Origin: JADJVL01 sp046331545 | GTDB taxonomy: Bacteria > Acidobacteriota > Holophagae > Holophagales > Holophagaceae | Length of the DNA: 64,000 nt | Assembly: GCA_046331545.1 (NCBI GenBank) | Contig: JAXLQR010000002.1 | Span: 930,001-994,000, forward strand | Reading direction: 5' to 3' | In this document: positions 17,421 through 24,759 of the stretch, piece after piece | Layout of the letters: each line of letters begins with the position of its first letter | How positions within the stretch are numbered: the stretch's first letter is position 1 | Program-made: the position numbers and the translations under genes | Notes under the pieces: model-generated | The model's database searches: none | Told to the model about the DNA's origin: nothing | The model's input: the letters and a program-made list of their open reading frames with translations, nothing else

Positions 17421-18398
17421 ATGCTCCGTCCCGTCCTGCTCCTGCCCGCGATCCTGCTCGCCGCCCCCCTCGCCGCCCAGGAGGCCCCGGCCATCAGCTT
17501 CGACAAGGCCCACCACGACTTCGGGAAGATCAGCCCGGACAAAAAGGTCTCCCACAAGTTCAAGGTGACCAACAATGGCAAGGGCATCCTGAGCATCACG
17601 AACCTGAACGCCAGCTGCGGCTGCACCTCCACGGTGGTGGGCAAGTGGTCCCTGAACCCCGGGGAGAGCTCGGAGGTGGAGGCCACCTTCGACCCCAAGG
17701 GCCAGCGCGGCGTCGTCCGCAAGTCCGTCACCGTGACCTCCAACGACCCCAAGAACCCGGCCTTCACGCTCACCTTCGAGGCCGACGTGGTGCAGGAGGT
17801 GATGGCCAAGCCCGGCGGCGTCTTCTTCCCGGAGGTGCCCCGCGCCACCCCGCGCAAGAGCTCCCTCCGCCTGGAGAGCGGCAACGGGCAGCCGGTGAAG
17901 GTCACCGACATCAGCGCCCCCGGCGCCCCCTACCTGTCCTGGGCCCAGCGCCAGGAAGGCAACGACGCCATCCTGGACATCACCTTCGACGGCCGCAAGG
18001 TCCCCGAGGGGCAGCTGCGCGGGGCCGACTGGCTCACCGTGCGCACCACCTCCCAGCAGGTCCCCGTCCTGTCCGTGAGCGTCCAGTGGGAGCTCAAGCC
18101 GGTGATCGCCAGCACCCCCGAGCGCATCGCCTGGGTGGACGCCGCGGGCAAGGAGCAGAGCGCCACCCTGAAGCTCCGCCACGCCGACGGCAAGCCCTTC
18201 CGCATCACCGGCACCGCGCCCACCAGCCCGCTGCTGAAGGTCACCGGGCTCGACTCCGCCAGCGCGCCCGAGCACGCGGTGACCGTCACCTTCGCCGCCA
18301 CCGCGAAGGCCGGGACCTACACCGAGAACGTGGTGTTCCTCACCGACGATCCCGACATGCCCAAGGTGGCGGTGCGGGTCGCCGCCATCCTGCGCTGA
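17421..18398 (+). CDS. Exported DUF1573-domain protein
   Basis: A 325-residue protein from ATG 17421, which has a GAGG site and begins a clear signal peptide (LLLPAILLAAPLAAQ). The DUF1573 unit follows: FDKAHHDFGKI, then SCGCTS near residue 65 and the Ig-like pattern IYSNDPKNP-type (SNDPKNPAFTLTF). A second, weaker beta domain fills the C-terminal half, ending LTDDPDMPKVAVRVAAIL. Such proteins are periplasmic beta-sandwiches of unknown role, common in Bacteroidota and Acidobacteriota. It sits 22 bases after the glycosyltransferase gene and may share its transcript. Confidence 0.82.
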   Translation: MLRPVLLLPAILLAAPLAAQEAPAISFDKAHHDFGKISPDKKVSHKFKVTNNGKGILSITNLNASCGCTSTVVGKWSLNPGESSEVEATFDPKGQRGVVRKSVTVTSNDPKNPAFTLTFEADVVQEVMAKPGGVFFPEVPRATPRKSSLRLESGNGQPVKVTDISAPGAPYLSWAQRQEGNDAILDITFDGRKVPEGQLRGADWLTVRTTSQQVPVLSVSVQWELKPVIASTPERIAWVDAAGKEQSATLKLRHADGKPFRITGTAPTSPLLKVTGLDSASAPEHAVTVTFAATAKAGTYTENVVFLTDDPDMPKVAVRVAAILR

Positions 18399-18417
18399 CG
18401 CCGCGGCCCCTTCCGGC

Positions 18418-19368
18418 GTGACTCCGGCGAAGGCGTCCCACGCGAACGCCGCGGCCGCGGTGGCCTTCGCGGCCGCCACGTGGGGGTGCGCCTTCCCCGC
18501 CACCCGCTTCCTCCTCGACGCCGGGCTCTCCGTGGGGGCCCTCCTGACGCTGCGCTTCGCCCTGGGCGCCGCGGCCCTCCTGGCCATCGCCCTCGCCGCC
18601 GGGGTCCCCTGGCGGCGCGGCGACCTGCGGGACGGCCTGGTGCTGGGCCTGGTCCTGGCGGCCCTCTTCTGGCTCCAGACCGACGGGCTGCGCTTCACCA
18701 CCACCACGAAGAACGCCTTCATCACCGGGCTCTACGTCATCTTCACGCCCCTCGTCGCCCTGGCGGCGGGGGACCGGCTGCGCCCGGTCCACGGGGCCGC
18801 GGCCCTGGTGGCCTTCCTCGGCCTCGCCCTGCTGGTCTTCAGGCCGGGGGAGAGCTTCGGCGGCTGGCACCTCCGGGGGGACACCTTCACCCTCCTCAAC
18901 GCGGTCCTGGTGGGGGTGCACATCGTCCTCACCGCCCACTACTCGCGGCGGGCCGACCCGTGGGTGCTGGCCCTGGTGCAGGTGGCCTTCGTGGGGGCGG
19001 TCTCCGCCGGCGTGGCCCTGGCGTTCCCGGAGACCTACGGCTTCCGCGGCGGCCGGGGCCTGGACCGCGGGGACGTCTGGGTGGCCCTGGGCTTCCTCGG
19101 CCTCCTGGCCACCACCCTCGCCTTCTGGCTGCAGAGCCGCTACCAGGCCCAGCTCGGGGCCACCGAGGCCGGCGTGCTGCTGAGCATGGAGCCCGTGTGG
19201 GCGACGCTCCTCGCCGTGAGCGGGCTGGTCCCCGGGGTCCGGGACCGGCTCAGCGCGACCCAGTGGGCCGGCGCGGCGGTGCTGGTGGCGGCGGCCCTCC
19301 TCGCCGAACTGGGCCCGCGTCTCCTCGGCCGCCCGTCCGCGCCGGGAGGCGAGGAGGCCATCGGCTGA
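18418..19368 (+). CDS. EamA/DMT-family transporter
   Basis: A 316-residue integral membrane protein with about ten hydrophobic segments in two EamA repeats. Typical elements are ATWGCAFPATRFLLD at the first helix, a RFALGAAALL segment, FTTTTKNAFITGLYVIFTPL, and LLSMEPVWATLLA in the second repeat. These transporters export amino acids, metabolites or nucleotide sugars. The start is a GTG with only a weak ribosome site, so the N-terminus is less certain. The substrate is unknown; the setting among LPS genes does not decide it. Confidence 0.88.
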   Translation: MTPAKASHANAAAAVAFAAATWGCAFPATRFLLDAGLSVGALLTLRFALGAAALLAIALAAGVPWRRGDLRDGLVLGLVLAALFWLQTDGLRFTTTTKNAFITGLYVIFTPLVALAAGDRLRPVHGAAALVAFLGLALLVFRPGESFGGWHLRGDTFTLLNAVLVGVHIVLTAHYSRRADPWVLALVQVAFVGAVSAGVALAFPETYGFRGGRGLDRGDVWVALGFLGLLATTLAFWLQSRYQAQLGATEAGVLLSMEPVWATLLAVSGLVPGVRDRLSATQWAGAAVLVAAALLAELGPRLLGRPSAPGGEEAIG

Positions 19369-19466
19369 ACCCGCCGCGGGAGGGCCCCGGCCGGGGGGCG
19401 CCGGGCCCGGCGGAAGTTCCCCGGCCCCTCCCCGAGGCCCGCTAGCCTGGAAGGGAAGGAGCGCAC

Positions 19467-20402
19467 ATGTTCATCGTCACCGGCGGCGCGGGGTTCGTGG
19501 GCAGCAACGTGGTGCGGGAGCTGAACCGCCGGGGCCACGCCGACATCCTGGTGGTGGACCACATGCGGGGCGAGAAGTACCGCAACCTCGCGGACCTCAC
19601 CATCGCCGACTACATGGACAAGAAGGAGTTCCGGACCCGCGTGGACGCGGGGCGGCTGGGCTTCACGCCGACCGCGATCCTCCACAACGGCGCCTGCTCC
19701 GACACGATGGAGACCGACGGCGCCTACATGCTGGAGAACAACTTCGGGGACTCGAAGGCCCTGCTCCACTGGGCCCTGCTCCACAAGGTGCCCATGGTCT
19801 ACGCCAGCAGCGCGGCCACCTACGGCGGCAGCCGGGACTTCGCGCCGGAGCCGAGGAACGAGCGGCCCCTGAACGTCTACGGCTACTCGAAGCTGCTCTT
19901 CGACCAGCACGTCCGCAGCCTCCTGCCCCACGTCGAGACGCCGGTGGTGGGCCTGCGCTACTTCAACGTCTACGGCCCCCGCGAACACCACAAGGGGCGG
20001 ATGATGAGCGTGCTCCACCAGCTCCTGAAGCAGCTCAGGGAGACCGGGAGCTGCAAGCTCTTCGCCGGCTGCGACGGCTACGGCGACGGCGAGCAGGTCC
20101 GCGACTTCGTGTTCGTCGGCGACATCGTGGACCTGAACCTCCATTTCGCCCTCGGCGGGATGGCCAGGGGCGTCTTCAACGCCGGCACCGGCGAGGCGAG
20201 GAGCTTCAACGCCATCGCCCAGGCCCTGATCCGCCACCTGGGCCGCGGCGCCATCGAGTACATCCCCTTTCCCGAGGCCCTGAAGAGCAAGTACCAGAGC
20301 TTCACCCAGGCCGACCTGGGGACCCTGCGGGCCGCCGGCTACGGGAAGGCCTTCACGCCCCTGGAGGACGGCATCGCGAGGACCCTGGCGGAACTCGAGT
20401 AG
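19467..20402 (+). CDS. hldD: ADP-L-glycero-D-manno-heptose 6-epimerase
   Basis: A 311-residue short-chain dehydrogenase/reductase. It has the NADP-binding TGGAGFVGSN near the start, the HldD-specific HNGACSDTMETDGAYMLENN stretch, the catalytic YGYSK with the preceding ASSAATYGG, and FNVYGPREHHKGRMMS, all of which match the heptose epimerase rather than general UDP-sugar epimerases. It epimerises ADP-D-glycero- to ADP-L-glycero-D-manno-heptose for the LPS core. GGAAGGAG precedes the ATG. It supplies the donor for the two GT9 enzymes upstream. Confidence 0.95.
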   Translation: MFIVTGGAGFVGSNVVRELNRRGHADILVVDHMRGEKYRNLADLTIADYMDKKEFRTRVDAGRLGFTPTAILHNGACSDTMETDGAYMLENNFGDSKALLHWALLHKVPMVYASSAATYGGSRDFAPEPRNERPLNVYGYSKLLFDQHVRSLLPHVETPVVGLRYFNVYGPREHHKGRMMSVLHQLLKQLRETGSCKLFAGCDGYGDGEQVRDFVFVGDIVDLNLHFALGGMARGVFNAGTGEARSFNAIAQALIRHLGRGAIEYIPFPEALKSKYQSFTQADLGTLRAAGYGKAFTPLEDGIARTLAELE

Positions 20403-20406
20403 TCCC

Positions 20407-20472
20407 GGGTCCTTGGTCCTCGGCCAGGAGGAGACGGCGCGCAGGGAGGGCGCCAGGACAAGGACCAGGGAC
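20407..20472. terminator. Long inverted repeat made of heptads, between convergent genes
   Basis: GGGTCCT, TGGTCCT, CGG at 20407-20423 is mirrored by the inverted copy at 20455-20472, with one bulge and a loop of about 32 bases. It lies between the hldD stop and the stop of the PP2C gene, where a two-way terminator is expected. The arms are built from the same seven-base units as the other heptad repeats. Confidence 0.45.
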
Positions 20473-20490
20473 GCGCGGCGGAGCCGCCCG

Positions 20491-21657
20491 CTAGGCCAGC
20501 CGGTCCAGCACCACCAGGGTGACGTCGTCCCCGAAGGTGTTGGGGGCGTTGTACTCCTCGGCCTGGCGCACGAGCTGGGCCGCGGCGGCGTCGGGGTCCT
20601 CGGGCAGCTCGCTGGAGAGCCGCACCAGCCCCTCCTCGGCGAGGAAGGTGCGGTCCACCCGCTCCACCTCCACGAGGCCGTCGGTGTAGAACACGAAGCG
20701 GTCGCCCACTTCGTAGGGGGCGCACTGCTCGGTGAAGGGCAGGTGCTCGTCGATGCCCAGCATGAATCCCTTGCCGGGGAGCAGCTCCGGCCGGCGCAGG
20801 CCCCCGGCCACGCCGCCCTGGATGCGCATGGGGGCGGTGTGGCCCGCCACGACGTAGCAGAGGCTGTTCTTCCGGGGGTCGAGCTGGGCCACCAGGGCCG
20901 TGGCGAACTGCTCGGGCAGGGTATTGAGGGCGATGTCGCGGTTCATGCCCTTGGCCCAGTCCAGGGGCCCGCCCCCGAGGCGCACGTGGCTCTCGAAGGA
21001 GGTCTTCACCATGGCGCTGATGAGGGCGGCGGTCACCCCGTGGCCGCTCACGTCGGCGATCATGAGGGCCGCGGTGCCGTCGGGCAGGGGCGTGATGGCG
21101 TAGATGTCCCCGCCGATGCCGTCCGCCGGAAGGTAGCGGTGGGTGTAGCGGATGCCCGGCGCCCGGCCGGGCAGGGCGGGCAGGAGGCCCATCTGGAGGT
21201 TCGCCGCCAGGCTCAGCTCCGCGTTCATGCGGTCCTGGAAGCGGGTGAGCTCGGCGTTCTGGCGCTTGATCTCCTTCTGCATGGCGATGATGCGGAAGGC
21301 GCTCTCGACCTTGGCCATCACCTCCTGGGTGTGGAAGGGCTTGCTGATCATGTCGTCGGCGCCCAGGTTCAGGCCGCTGATCTTGTTGACGCTGCCGTCC
21401 AGTGCGGAGACCAGGACGAAGTAGATGTCGCGGGTGACGGGGTTCCCCTTCACCGTCCGGCAGAACTCGTCGCCGCTGACCTCGGGCATGCGGAGGTCGG
21501 AGATGATCAGGTCCGGCTGGATCTTGTCCATCTCCTCCAGGGCCTTCCGGCCGTTCTCGGCCATGAGGACGTGGAAGCCGGCGCGCTTGAGGTAGAACCC
21601 GAGGATGTCCCGGATCGGGGCCTCGTCGTCCACCACCAGCACCACGCCCTTGCTCAT
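20491..21657 (-). CDS. Receiver-PP2C (SpoIIE-type) phosphatase response regulator
   Basis: A 388-residue protein. Residues 1-125 form a receiver domain (VVDDEAP, phospho-site Asp54 in IISDLRMPEV, then SALD and a Lys in ISKPFH). After a short coiled-coil linker, residues 170-388 form a PP2C phosphatase of the SpoIIE/RsbU type with metal ligands in GGDIYAI, DVSGHGVTAAL and FYTDGLVE. It should dephosphorylate a STAS-domain protein when its receiver is phosphorylated, releasing a partner switch. A STAS gene lies immediately upstream, 61 bases away. GGGAGCGGGA precedes the ATG. No anti-sigma kinase is in view. Confidence 0.94.
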   Translation of the reverse strand: MSKGVVLVVDDEAPIRDILGFYLKRAGFHVLMAENGRKALEEMDKIQPDLIISDLRMPEVSGDEFCRTVKGNPVTRDIYFVLVSALDGSVNKISGLNLGADDMISKPFHTQEVMAKVESAFRIIAMQKEIKRQNAELTRFQDRMNAELSLAANLQMGLLPALPGRAPGIRYTHRYLPADGIGGDIYAITPLPDGTAALMIADVSGHGVTAALISAMVKTSFESHVRLGGGPLDWAKGMNRDIALNTLPEQFATALVAQLDPRKNSLCYVVAGHTAPMRIQGGVAGGLRRPELLPGKGFMLGIDEHLPFTEQCAPYEVGDRFVFYTDGLVEVERVDRTFLAEEGLVRLSSELPEDPDAAAAQLVRQAEEYNAPNTFGDDVTLVVLDRLA

Positions 21658-21717
21658 TCCCGCTCCCGCGCCGGCCGTCCCGGCGCCTTCAGCCCTGCCG
21701 GCGCCAGCGGCCCCGCG

Positions 21718-22056
21718 TCACGATCCGCGCAGGGCATCCTGCTCCGTGGCGAAGATCGAGAAGTAGTTGGTGAGGTTGGTCTGGTCGAAGGTCTTCTTCA
21801 CCTGGGCGGGGAGGCAGCACAGGTGCAGCTTGCCGCTGCTCTTGTCCACGCTGTTCCGGGCGGCCACCAGGAGGCCGAGGCCCGAGCTGTCGATGAAGCT
21901 CACGCCCTCGAGGTTGATGACGAGGAGCTTGGGCTGGGCGCTGGCCACCGTGTCGCGGATGACGTCCCGGAGCTGGGCGGTCACCTCGAAGTTGACCTTG
22001 CCCTGGATGGTCACGACCGAGGCGCTGCCCTCCTGGCGGGTCTGGATGTTCAGCAT
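21718..22056 (-). CDS. STAS-domain anti-sigma factor antagonist
   Basis: A 112-residue single-domain STAS protein with the nucleotide/kinase-binding loop FIDSSGLGLL; the Ser at 57 or 58 is the expected phosphorylation site, the target of the PP2C domain encoded next. It typically binds an anti-sigma kinase to free a sigma factor. GAGGAGGCACC before its ATG lies inside the last codons of the upstream gene, and the two reading frames overlap by 7 bases (ATGCTGA), so translation is coupled. The kinase and sigma factor are not visible here. Confidence 0.92.
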   Translation of the reverse strand: MLNIQTRQEGSASVVTIQGKVNFEVTAQLRDVIRDTVASAQPKLLVINLEGVSFIDSSGLGLLVAARNSVDKSSGKLHLCCLPAQVKKTFDQTNLTNYFSIFATEQDALRGS

Positions 22057-23246
22057 GGTGCCTCCTCCCTCAGTATGCCCCGTAAGACGCGCCGTCGCGC
22101 CGCCGATCGCTGCCGCTGCTTGTACTCCGCGTGGGAGGCTGGCCCCGACTGCGAGCTTTGGAACCCGGTTCGCTCCATGATTTGAACTTCGTGTGCGAAG
22201 AAGAACGTAAACTCTTCCTGGGCCTGGATCAACTCGGGAATTCCGAGCCTCCCGGCCAGCCCGGGGTCGCCGAGGTCCTGGGCCCGCTTCAGGAGGAGGG
22301 CGAGGACCCCGCTGGCCGGGCTGGGCAGCCGGACCAGGGTCCGGGCGGTGAACTGGACCGCCGAGTAGTCCTGGCTCATGTGGGGATTCTCCGGCTGGGC
22401 CTCGCGCACCCGGAGGCTCAGGGTCTCGGAGAGCTGCCGGCGCTCCTCGGGCCCCATCTGGGCCATCTCGAAGGCCGGGGGCAGGCCCTCCATCCAGGCC
22501 TCCAGGGCCCCCAGGTCGATCATGAGGTTCCGGGAGCGGGAGGGCTTGATGGCCGTGGCCATGATCACGTGGTGATCCAGCAGGAAGCGGATGGTCTCCA
22601 GCACGCCCAGCCGGTCCTCGGCCACCAGCCGGATGCCGATCTGGTCGTAGATGGTCTCCGCCACGTTCTCGGGCTTGTGGAGCATCTTCAGGAGCATGGA
22701 CGTGCGGTCCTTGTTCACCTTGCGCCGCGCCGAGACCAGGGGCACCTCGTAGGAGCCCTTCAGCAGCCAGGAGCCGTCCTCCTTCTGCACCAGGAAGCGA
22801 TCGTAGGGCTCGAAGACCTGCCGCTGGATCTCCGGCAGGAAGCGCAGGTTCACGTTGTGGTCCACGTGGAAGAGGGTGTGCATGACCCGCAGGACCACGC
22901 AGGACCAGCGCGCCTCCTCCGAGCGGTGGCCGCCGGTGCCCGCCCGCTCCGAGGCCCAGACCAGCAGCTCCAGCGGGTCCTCCAGCTCGTAGAAGACCCG
23001 GGGCACCTTCAGGTCCAGGCCCTCCAGGAGCACCGTGCTGAGGAACTTCAGGGCGTCCTCGTAGACCCGCATCACGTGGGCCCGCTGGCTCAGGATGTCC
23101 AGGTCGAAGCCGTAGTTCAGCGCGAACTCCCGCGCCTCCTCCGCCGAGTGGACCCGCAGGCCCTCCAGGTCGATGGGGCTCTCGCCCCCGAGGATCACGC
23201 GGGTGACCTCCGGAGGCAGGGGGAAAGGGGTGGGCTGATGGGTCAT
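22050..23246 (-). CDS. RelA/SpoT-synthetase-like protein (TIGR04552-like), putative nucleotide pyrophosphokinase
   Basis: A 398-residue protein from ATG 23246; a TTG at 23300 is possible but neither has a strong ribosome site. I do not know a named function. The central and C-terminal parts carry, in order, the elements of the RelA/SpoT synthetase fold. These are a basic R.K stretch (SARRKVNKDRTSMLLKML, 172-189), the Mg-site Asp201 in IYDQIGIRLVAE, a KPSRSRN loop, DYSAVQF with a Tyr at 294 where the guanine-stacking Tyr belongs, the catalytic-type Glu353 in HEVQIM, and SHAEYK (372-376) like the H..YK end of the synthetase. The key residues appear intact. The N-terminal 170 residues are unlike SpoT's HD hydrolase, although MHTLFHVDHN is His-rich. 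It overlaps the STAS gene downstream. Confidence 0.6.
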   Translation of the reverse strand: MTHQPTPFPLPPEVTRVILGGESPIDLEGLRVHSAEEAREFALNYGFDLDILSQRAHVMRVYEDALKFLSTVLLEGLDLKVPRVFYELEDPLELLVWASERAGTGGHRSEEARWSCVVLRVMHTLFHVDHNVNLRFLPEIQRQVFEPYDRFLVQKEDGSWLLKGSYEVPLVSARRKVNKDRTSMLLKMLHKPENVAETIYDQIGIRLVAEDRLGVLETIRFLLDHHVIMATAIKPSRSRNLMIDLGALEAWMEGLPPAFEMAQMGPEERRQLSETLSLRVREAQPENPHMSQDYSAVQFTARTLVRLPSPASGVLALLLKRAQDLGDPGLAGRLGIPELIQAQEEFTFFFAHEVQIMERTGFQSSQSGPASHAEYKQRQRSAARRRVLRGILREEAPC

Positions 23247-23320
23247 CAACGGGGGCAACGGCGGCTCATCATAGCGCCGGAGCGGCGCGCGCAAGGACAA
23301 AGTGGGGGGGAAGAGGGAAT

Positions 23321-23355
23321 GGGCTTTGGGCTCTAGGCTCTGGGCTCTGGGCTCT
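23321..23355 (+). repeat. Five-unit heptameric repeat GGGCTYT
   Basis: Plus-strand units are GGGCTTT, GGGCTCT, AGGCTCT, GGGCTCT, GGGCTCT, followed by GG. The GGG spacing could allow a G-quadruplex. It lies 75-110 bases before the RelA-like gene, G-rich on the strand opposite to that gene's mRNA. Confidence 0.7.
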
Positions 23356-23427
23356 GGCGGGGCCTGGCCGCCCCGGCGTCCGCGCTCACCCGCCCAAGCC
23401 GTGGACCTTGGGGTTGACCTTGGAAGC

Positions 23428-23487
23428 GCACCTCGATCGGCCTCGGTCGCTTGTTGGCCGAAGCCGGTCGAGGTGCCGGCAAGCGAC
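23428..23487. ncRNA. Candidate pseudoknotted RNA or structured leader
   Basis: Bases 23428-23436 pair perfectly with 23468-23476 (9 bp), and 23437-23442 pair with 23456-23461 (6 bp), forming one hairpin with a 6-base bulge. The hairpin loop contains GTCGCTTG (23446-23453), the exact complement of CAAGCGAC at 23480-23487 just outside the hairpin, which gives an interleaved pseudoknot. If transcribed on the minus strand it would lie about 180 bases ahead of the RelA-like start. Transcription is not shown; the structure call is by hand. Confidence 0.4.
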
Positions 23488-23571
23488 AGCGCGCCAGGTC
23501 CGGCGCGGCCGCAGGGCCGGAACGAACGGGACGGGCCTGCCGACCTCCGGGGTTGACCTCCCCCGGTCCAG

Positions 23572-23599
23572 AAAAAGGGCGCCCCGAAAGGCGCCCTTT
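23572..23599 (-). terminator. Intrinsic terminator after atpE
   Basis: A perfect 10-bp stem, 23574-23583 with 23590-23599, has a 6-base loop. On the minus strand it is followed by a run of five T, completing a classical intrinsic terminator 21 bases past the atpE stop. It closes the atpZ-atpI-atpB-atpE transcript. Confidence 0.85.
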
Positions 23600-23620
23600 C
23601 GAACCTCGATCAGCTTCAGC

Positions 23621-23920
23621 CTACTTGATGGCGAAGGCGGCCACGAGGCAGTAGATCACCAGGGCCTCGATGAGGGCCAGGCCGATGATCATCGTGGTGC
23701 GGATGTCACCGGCGGCCTGGGGATTGCGGGCGATGCCCTCGCAGGCGGCCATGACGGCCTTGCCCTGGCCGAGGCCGCAGCCGGCGGCGGCGATGGCGAG
23801 GGAGAAGTGGGCCAGGAACTTGCCGGAGAAGAAGCTGGCATTGGCGGCTTCGGGGGCGCCCTGGGCGAAGGCCGCGACGGCGACGGTGAAGAGGAAGGCG
23901 GTGGCGAGGAACTTCTTCAT
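23621..23920 (-). CDS. atpE: ATP synthase subunit c with signal-like extension
   Basis: A 99-residue protein from ATG 23920, with AAGGAG upstream. The first ~20 residues (KKFLATAFLFTVAVAAFAQ) look like a signal peptide. The c-subunit hairpin follows: an Ala/Gly-rich helix with GCGLGQGKA, the polar loop ARNP, and a second helix with the ion-carrying Glu in LIEALVIYCLV. Residues after the Glu (Ala, Leu) differ from the Ser-Thr of sodium-type rings, so proton use is likely. It forms the rotor ring in the membrane. The cluster ends here; subunits b, delta and all of F1 are elsewhere. Confidence 0.93.
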   Translation of the reverse strand: MKKFLATAFLFTVAVAAFAQGAPEAANASFFSGKFLAHFSLAIAAAGCGLGQGKAVMAACEGIARNPQAAGDIRTTMIIGLALIEALVIYCLVAAFAIK

Positions 23921-23991
23921 GGGACGACTCCTTGGAAAAGGGCTTCGAAGGTTCGGAATCCGCGAAGCCGGAAGCTGGATGCGGGTTGGCC

Positions 23992-24019
23992 AAAGCCCAG
24001 GGCCCAAGGCCCAGGGCCC
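23992..24019 (-). repeat. Four-unit heptameric repeat in the atpB-atpE gap, possible RNA G-quadruplex
   Basis: On the minus (sense) strand the units are GGGCCCT, GGGCCTT, GGGCCCT, GGGCTTT, beginning 5 bases after the atpB stop codon. Four GGG tracts separated by 4-base loops satisfy the usual quadruplex pattern in the mRNA between atpB and atpE. A separate stem GGCTTCG/CGAAGCC lies further downstream in the same gap. Confidence 0.55.
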
Positions 24020-24023
24020 CAGG

Positions 24024-24755
24024 TCAGTGGTCGTGGGCCACGGCGCCGGAGAGGTAGATCACCGACAGCATCGTGAACACGAAGGTCTGGATGAGGCCGA
24101 AGAAGAGGCCCAGGAACATCAGGGGCACCGGCAGGAGCACCGGCATCAGGCCGAAGAAGATGCCCGCCACCACGTGCTCGCCGGCGATGTTGCCGAAGAG
24201 GCGGAGGCTGTGGCTGAGGATCCGGCTGAGGAGGCCCAGGATCTCCAGGGGGAACATGAGGGGCGCCAGCCACCAGATGGGCCCGGCGAAGTGGCCCCAG
24301 TACTTGAAGAAGCCCTGCTCCTTCATGCCCATGAAGTTGTAGTAGCAGAACACCACCAGGGCCGCGCCCAGGGTGACGTTCCAGTTGCTGGTGGCCGGGC
24401 TCAGGAAGGGGATGAGGCCGAACATGTTGTTGAAGAACACGAACAGCGCCATGGTCCCGATGAAGGGGAGGTACCTGTCGGGATGGTGGTGGATGTTGCT
24501 GTGGACGAGGTCCTTCAGGCCGTTCACCACGAATTCCAGCGTCTGCTGCAGGCCGCCGGGCACCCGGGCCATCCTCGCCCGGACGATCCCCGTCACCGCC
24601 ATGGCGCAGAGGGCCGCCAGCACGGCGTTCAGGAGGTGGTCGAAGCGCTCCAGGACGGAGAGGGGCATGCCGTTCGCGAACCCGTCCCAGGCATGGCGGG
24701 AGAGGTGGAAGAGGTCCGTCAGGAATTTCGCGAGTTCGCTGGCGTGGTGTTCCAT
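24024..24755 (-). CDS. atpB: ATP synthase subunit a
   Basis: A 243-residue membrane protein with five or six hydrophobic helices. The conserved helix with the essential Arg reads LSRILSHSLRLFGNIAGEH, as in subunit a, and the stator/proton-channel segment LMFLGLFFGLIQTFVFTMLSVIYL follows. It provides the half channels for protons against the c ring. It lies 4 bases after the atpI-like gene and precedes atpE by a 103-base gap containing a heptad repeat. Confidence 0.96.
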   Translation of the reverse strand: MEHHASELAKFLTDLFHLSRHAWDGFANGMPLSVLERFDHLLNAVLAALCAMAVTGIVRARMARVPGGLQQTLEFVVNGLKDLVHSNIHHHPDRYLPFIGTMALFVFFNNMFGLIPFLSPATSNWNVTLGAALVVFCYYNFMGMKEQGFFKYWGHFAGPIWWLAPLMFPLEILGLLSRILSHSLRLFGNIAGEHVVAGIFFGLMPVLLPVPLMFLGLFFGLIQTFVFTMLSVIYLSGAVAHDH

Positions 24756-24759
24756 GGAC

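Larger units (their letters stand above)
23247..23571. other. Gene-free region with repeats and a predicted pseudoknot
   Basis: About 325 bases upstream of the RelA-like gene and downstream of the atpE terminator, so it must hold the cassette promoter. No credible open frame has a ribosome site. It contains the heptad array (23321-23355), a direct repeat of GACCT with 12-base spacing (23404-23420), the pseudoknot-like fold (23428-23487), and another GACCT pair with 13-base spacing (23542-23559). I could not pick a convincing -35/-10 pair. Confidence 0.5.

Noticed and set aside
23301..24076. Small plus-strand frames across the atpE region and its downstream gap
   Set aside because: They are antisense to atpE or lie in repeats, with no ribosome site.
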